From the NCBI RefSeq assembly GCF_010993965.1, contig NZ_WIXM01000001.1, forward strand, positions 186,001-250,000: DNA of 64,000 nt, read 5' to 3'. Under the pieces are notes generated by a model. The model was given only the letters and a program-made list of their open reading frames with translations, searched no databases and was not told where the DNA came from. This document shows positions 61,801 to 64,000 of the stretch, piece after piece. Made by a program: the position numbers and the translations under genes. The first letter of the stretch is position 1. The number at the start of each line of letters is the position of its first letter. Source of the stretch: Gracilibacillus sp. YIM 98692 (GTDB taxonomy: Bacteria; Bacillota; Bacilli; Bacillales; Amphibacillaceae).

Positions 61801-61934
61801 ATTGGAGGATATACCCCAACTTGACCTTCTTGATCTTCTTGATAAGACCATTCGTTAAGGGGAATGATTTCTCTATATCGATACTTTTCTAATTCGGTAA
61901 TTCTGGCATTTAACTTATCTGTTGTTAAAAACAT
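58812..61934 (-). CDS. GH38 alpha-mannosidase (3)
   Basis: A 1040-residue GH38 enzyme. The metal site reads GHTHIDVAWLWRLKHT and the nucleophile Asp lies in WLPDVFGYSWALPQIL. RNQFHDIIPGSSIKEVY is the downstream ligand region. It is a paralogue of the protein at 46834-49980, with matching text over the whole length (for example YGDGGGGVNREM and LSEANYGVSLINDSKYGYDIK). It is the first enzyme gene after the ABC binding-protein gene, behind an intercistronic hairpin. Cytoplasmic. Confidence 0.93.
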   Translation of the reverse strand: MFLTTDKLNARITELEKYRYREIIPLNEWSYQEDQEGQVGVYPPIEYSDQKTMYIGDTWQGRDLYIWLSKDIKVPEHWDKEKVVGIFDFGNTGAGNNSGFESLLFVDRQPYQGVDSNHKEVFFSSEVTGDTIRLDFRLWSGLEGGGQPRDQFYRFEHASLACLDELVDHFYFDAKVILETIKHLHDTQPEKSKLTQMLNKSMNYINWLNPGSESFYQSIYEANHYLSESLQASDKYSDVLFHCIGHTHIDVAWLWRLKHTREKSARSFSTVLRLMEQYPEYLFLQSQPQLYEYIKEDYPSIYEEIKKKVRAGKWEVEGGMWVEADCNIPSGESLVRQLLLGTMFFREEFGKENEVLWLPDVFGYSWALPQILKKSGFTSFMTTKISWNQFNRMPHDTFMWRGIDGSEILTHFITTTEPWPASTYYTYNGFMQPQILLESWEAYKDKNVNQDLLLAYGYGDGGGGVNREMLEMRRRMDKIPGLPHVKPTTASQYFKKLQKTIEKTDEYVHTWDGELYLEFHRGTYTSQAFMKQMNRKLELLYRESEWLNSWASIKEGFDFYPNQSLTDGWKVILRNQFHDIIPGSSIKEVYEDAREEYKEAEGIVNETLDHAMNAHVSTSSDHAWTVFNTSSWERDDKVLVPHVTEGIWMDGQGKELRTQYDHDGCHIEVKNIPALGYKTIYFESKPSVMGKREKFTKLSHSVESPFYKIQWNDKGQLISIWDRREDREVLQKGEVGNDLQIFEDKPLMFDAWDIDIFYQEKMEHVDNLLKVEQTDTGDLYTKVHFEWKYGESIIKQDMILYADHPRIDFHTSVDWQERQRLLKVAFPVNIRSTEATYDIQYGNVKRPTHWNTSWDYARFESVGHRWSDLSEANYGVSLINDSKYGYDIKDNVMRLSLLKSATYPDPEADKGQHQFTYSLLPHQKDWREGKVQEYAFNINHPLRIVEGQKQLAEQSFLYSSSSNIEIDAIKKAEEKDAILVRLHEFHGQRGEITLHSDLKITSWQECDLMERPIGQKHALNEITCHIQPYEIKTFLIDFDD

Positions 61935-61967
61935 TTACGATCACCTCTAAATAACTCAATATGTAAG

Positions 61968-62016
61968 AATGGCTCGCTCTTTTCACCTAATGTACGGATG
62001 TAAAAAACGAGCCATT
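61968..62016 (-). promoter_or_regulatory. Intercistronic hairpin between binding-protein and GH38 genes
   Basis: AATGGCTCG and CGAGCCATT form a 9-bp stem with a loop of about 31 nt between the binding-protein stop and the GH38 gene. It may stabilise the upstream message or attenuate the enzymes, so that more binding protein is made than hydrolase. Confidence 0.5.
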
Positions 62017-62036
62017 TCATTAATTATCCATTACAA

Positions 62037-63653
62037 CTAGCTATCTGCCCATCGGTCATATGCAACTTGGTGAATTTGAATATATTTCTTAATATTCATG
62101 TTCTCAATGGTTTGAATATATTCATCCCAATTCGAGAGCGGTTCCACTCCAGTAATAAACTTAGCTTCCATTTGTTCAACATAGGATTCTAAATCTACTT
62201 CAATTGTATTGATTGTATCTTGCTCTTCATCTGTTAAATAGACTAAAGGAAATGCTGTTTCTGCATATGGATCTACTTTTTCTTGGGTTTCTTCTTCAAT
62301 AAATAAATCAAAATCTGATCTTGGTGCATCCTCAACTAAGTCAACTAGCATAGGTGCAGTAATGCCATATGCTGGTGTTAAGGTTCCACGATAGTCTTCA
62401 GAACTATCATACTCTTCCGGAACTTCCAAGAACTCTCTTTGTCCATCTTCTCCTTCTTCCCATAAGTAACCTTCAGGACCTTGATCAAAGTAATCTCTAC
62501 CTTCCTGTGAATACAAATAATCGATCCATCTCATAGAGGCTTCAGGATGTTCATTATTATGAGTGATGGCAAAAGCACCTCTACTTATTCCTGGGTTACC
62601 TGGTAACACTATTTCCGGAGATACATCACTCGTTAATGGGTGAAACATTGGATTATTCATTGCTTCATCCTCAGTCTCACCCGTTGTAAAGAAAGAGAAC
62701 CAATCTGGAAATAGTCCTAAACGATTTTCTTGTCCTTTTGCTTTCTTTTGCTCATCAGCCTGTGAGAATGTTTCAGGGTCGAGCAATTCTTCCTCATATA
62801 ATTTATTCATATATGTTAAGTATTCTTTATAATTATCCGTCATGGGAGCATAACGAACATCACCATTTACTTCCTCAATTCCCCATTCTTTCATACCAAA
62901 TGCTGCCAAAAGCCATCTTCTTGTACTATTCATTTGAACATCGATTAATGGTATTTCATCCGCTTTACCATTGCCATTTGGATCTTCTGTTTTAAAACGA
63001 ACTAATAAATCATATAACTCCTCTGTTGTTTTAGGTACCTCTTCTACCCCTAATGCATCTAACCAAGTTCCGTTATACCACATTGGACCAGCAGGCCATG
63101 CCGCAGTAGGATGTTGGTTTATAGCAGGAAGCGCATATATATGCCCATCTGTAGTGGTAATGGACTTTTTAATTTCAGGGTTTTCTTCCATTAGTGCTTT
63201 AAAATTAGGTGCATACTCATCAATTAAATCTTCAAGGGGTAATAAAATGCCTTGTTGTCCATAATCCACTTCCATACCTGGTGTTAAATTGGCAGTTCCA
63301 GCTCCAAAAATAATATCAGCAATGTCACCGCTAGCAAATGCTAAGTTCAATTTTGTTTGAAAATCACTTAATGGAGGTGTATCATATTCAAATTGGATAT
63401 TTGTCTTTTCTGAGTATTCTGTCAGAGTCGGCATATCTTCCCATTCTGCCAATCCCGTCCCAGGTGCCATAAGTGACAATGTAATTTCTTCATCTACGAT
63501 TGGATAACCTTCTTTATTAACTTCTACATCTGAAGATGATGTTTCATTACTTTCCTCCTCTGTATCTTCACCTGATGATTCACTGTCATTACATGCCACA
63601 AGTAACGCAAAACATATGAAGCTAATTAATAAATACCACCATTTTTCACTCAT
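62037..63653 (-). CDS. ABC sugar-binding lipoprotein (LplA-like)
   Basis: A 538-residue extracellular solute-binding protein with a lipoprotein signal (lipobox LLVAC, Cys21), an acidic Ser-rich linker and a family-1-type sugar-binding fold. Length and segments such as LPAINQHPTAAWPAGPMWY and GDVRYAPM are like LplA/YtcQ proteins that serve MalG/LplC-type permeases and often bind complex oligosaccharides. It delivers its ligand to the permease encoded upstream. Ligand not known; the operon points to mannose-rich oligosaccharides. Confidence 0.9.
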   Translation of the reverse strand: MSEKWWYLLISFICFALLVACNDSESSGEDTEEESNETSSSDVEVNKEGYPIVDEEITLSLMAPGTGLAEWEDMPTLTEYSEKTNIQFEYDTPPLSDFQTKLNLAFASGDIADIIFGAGTANLTPGMEVDYGQQGILLPLEDLIDEYAPNFKALMEENPEIKKSITTTDGHIYALPAINQHPTAAWPAGPMWYNGTWLDALGVEEVPKTTEELYDLLVRFKTEDPNGNGKADEIPLIDVQMNSTRRWLLAAFGMKEWGIEEVNGDVRYAPMTDNYKEYLTYMNKLYEEELLDPETFSQADEQKKAKGQENRLGLFPDWFSFFTTGETEDEAMNNPMFHPLTSDVSPEIVLPGNPGISRGAFAITHNNEHPEASMRWIDYLYSQEGRDYFDQGPEGYLWEEGEDGQREFLEVPEEYDSSEDYRGTLTPAYGITAPMLVDLVEDAPRSDFDLFIEEETQEKVDPYAETAFPLVYLTDEEQDTINTIEVDLESYVEQMEAKFITGVEPLSNWDEYIQTIENMNIKKYIQIHQVAYDRWADS

Positions 63654-63756
63654 TATTTAACCCCTCTCTTTGTAATATTGTTCTCACTTTAATAATAGAT
63701 TGACATACTAGATTGTTTCTATCACCCCCTTCAAATAAACTTAAATACACTATCTC

Positions 63757-64000
63757 TTAGCCTTTTAGTGAACCAATCATAACACCTTTAACAAAATACT
63801 TTTGTAAAAATGGATACACAATGATAACCGGTAATGATGAAACAATCATAACACCATATTTAATAATAGCTGCTAGTTGTTGGTTGCTATGAATGAGTTG
63901 CGCTGTCTCTCCAGTCATATTGGTGCTGTTAGAAGACATATCTTGTAAGACAAGTATCTCTCTTAAAACTAACTGTAATGGAAATAAATCTCGATCGGAT
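63757..64000 (-). CDS. ABC sugar permease, C-terminal part (LplC/MalG type)
   Basis: The frame is open from the stop at 63757 to the window edge, so only the last about 80 residues are visible. They include LFPLQLVLREILV, a hydrophobic helix (YGVMIVSSLPVIIVYPFLQ) and the family-typical ending KYFVKGVMIGSLKG of LplC/YtcP-like MalG permeases. It is the inner-membrane partner of the downstream binding protein. The rest of the operon, and its promoter and regulator, lie outside the window. Confidence 0.9.
   Translation of the reverse strand, partial: SDRDLFPLQLVLREILVLQDMSSNSTNMTGETAQLIHSNQQLAAIIKYGVMIVSSLPVIIVYPFLQKYFVKGVMIGSLKG

Overview
The window looks like chromosome of a low-GC Gram-positive bacterium, most likely a Bacillaceae member of the Gracilibacillus/Virgibacillus type. 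The evidence is AT-rich DNA, purine-rich GGAGG ribosome binding sites, a ComQXPA-type quorum-sensing locus, an S-layer-homology surface protein and a large set of glycoside hydrolases. No rRNA, tRNA, intact transposase or CRISPR array was seen.

Region 1 (1-10022, minus strand) is an exopolysaccharide synthase operon. In transcription order it encodes a membrane-anchored TIM-barrel glycosidase, a HEAT-repeat membrane protein, a processive GT2 synthase, a pseudo-receiver whose phospho-acceptor Asp is Glu, a UDP-GlcNAc 6-dehydrogenase-like enzyme, then GlmS and GlmU. The last three would supply UDP-GlcNAc and its uronic acid, so a polymer of GlcNAc and/or GlcNAc uronate is the inferred product. 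A 126-bp repeat in three tandem copies sits inside the operon. The glmS here has no recognisable glmS ribozyme.

Region 2 (10023-18034) holds two divergent surface TIM-barrel proteins, one with a tandem domain pair and one with three SLH domains, followed by comQ-comX-comP-comA. comX is a 58-codon gene. A perfect ComA-type dyad (TTGCGG-TCTC-CCGCAA) lies at 10202-10217, between the synthase operon and the TIM-barrel genes. This suggests that quorum sensing controls the making and trimming of the polymer.

Region 3 (18035-34816) is mixed. It contains a DUF2515 protein, a CoA-disulfide-reductase-like flavoprotein, a 1-kb minisatellite of 51-bp units, a tiny zinc-ribbon gene, GH43 and GH30 glycosidases, a quinone-reductase-like SDR, an HxlR regulator, HAD phosphatase, AEC transporter, D,D-carboxypeptidase and an ECF sigma/anti-sigma/TM2-repeat trio. 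It also has two decayed genes and small palindromic mobile-type elements. Several genes here have strong Shine-Dalgarno sequences exactly 7 nt before ATT/ATC codons.

Region 4 (34817-40246) has a large DUF4011-type helicase with a C-terminal Vsr/DUF559-like nuclease, an RNase H-fold protein and a HAD hydrolase.

Region 5 (40416-64000, minus strand) is a 13-gene glycan-catabolic operon: ABC permease and binding protein, three GH38 alpha-mannosidases, GH125, an asparaginase-II family protein, GH29, GH3, three Gfo/Idh-type oxidoreductases, a sugar isomerase/epimerase and a GH2 beta-mannosidase. The enzyme set fits degradation of mannose-rich, fucosylated glycans such as N-glycans. The asparaginase could deal with the linking Asn.
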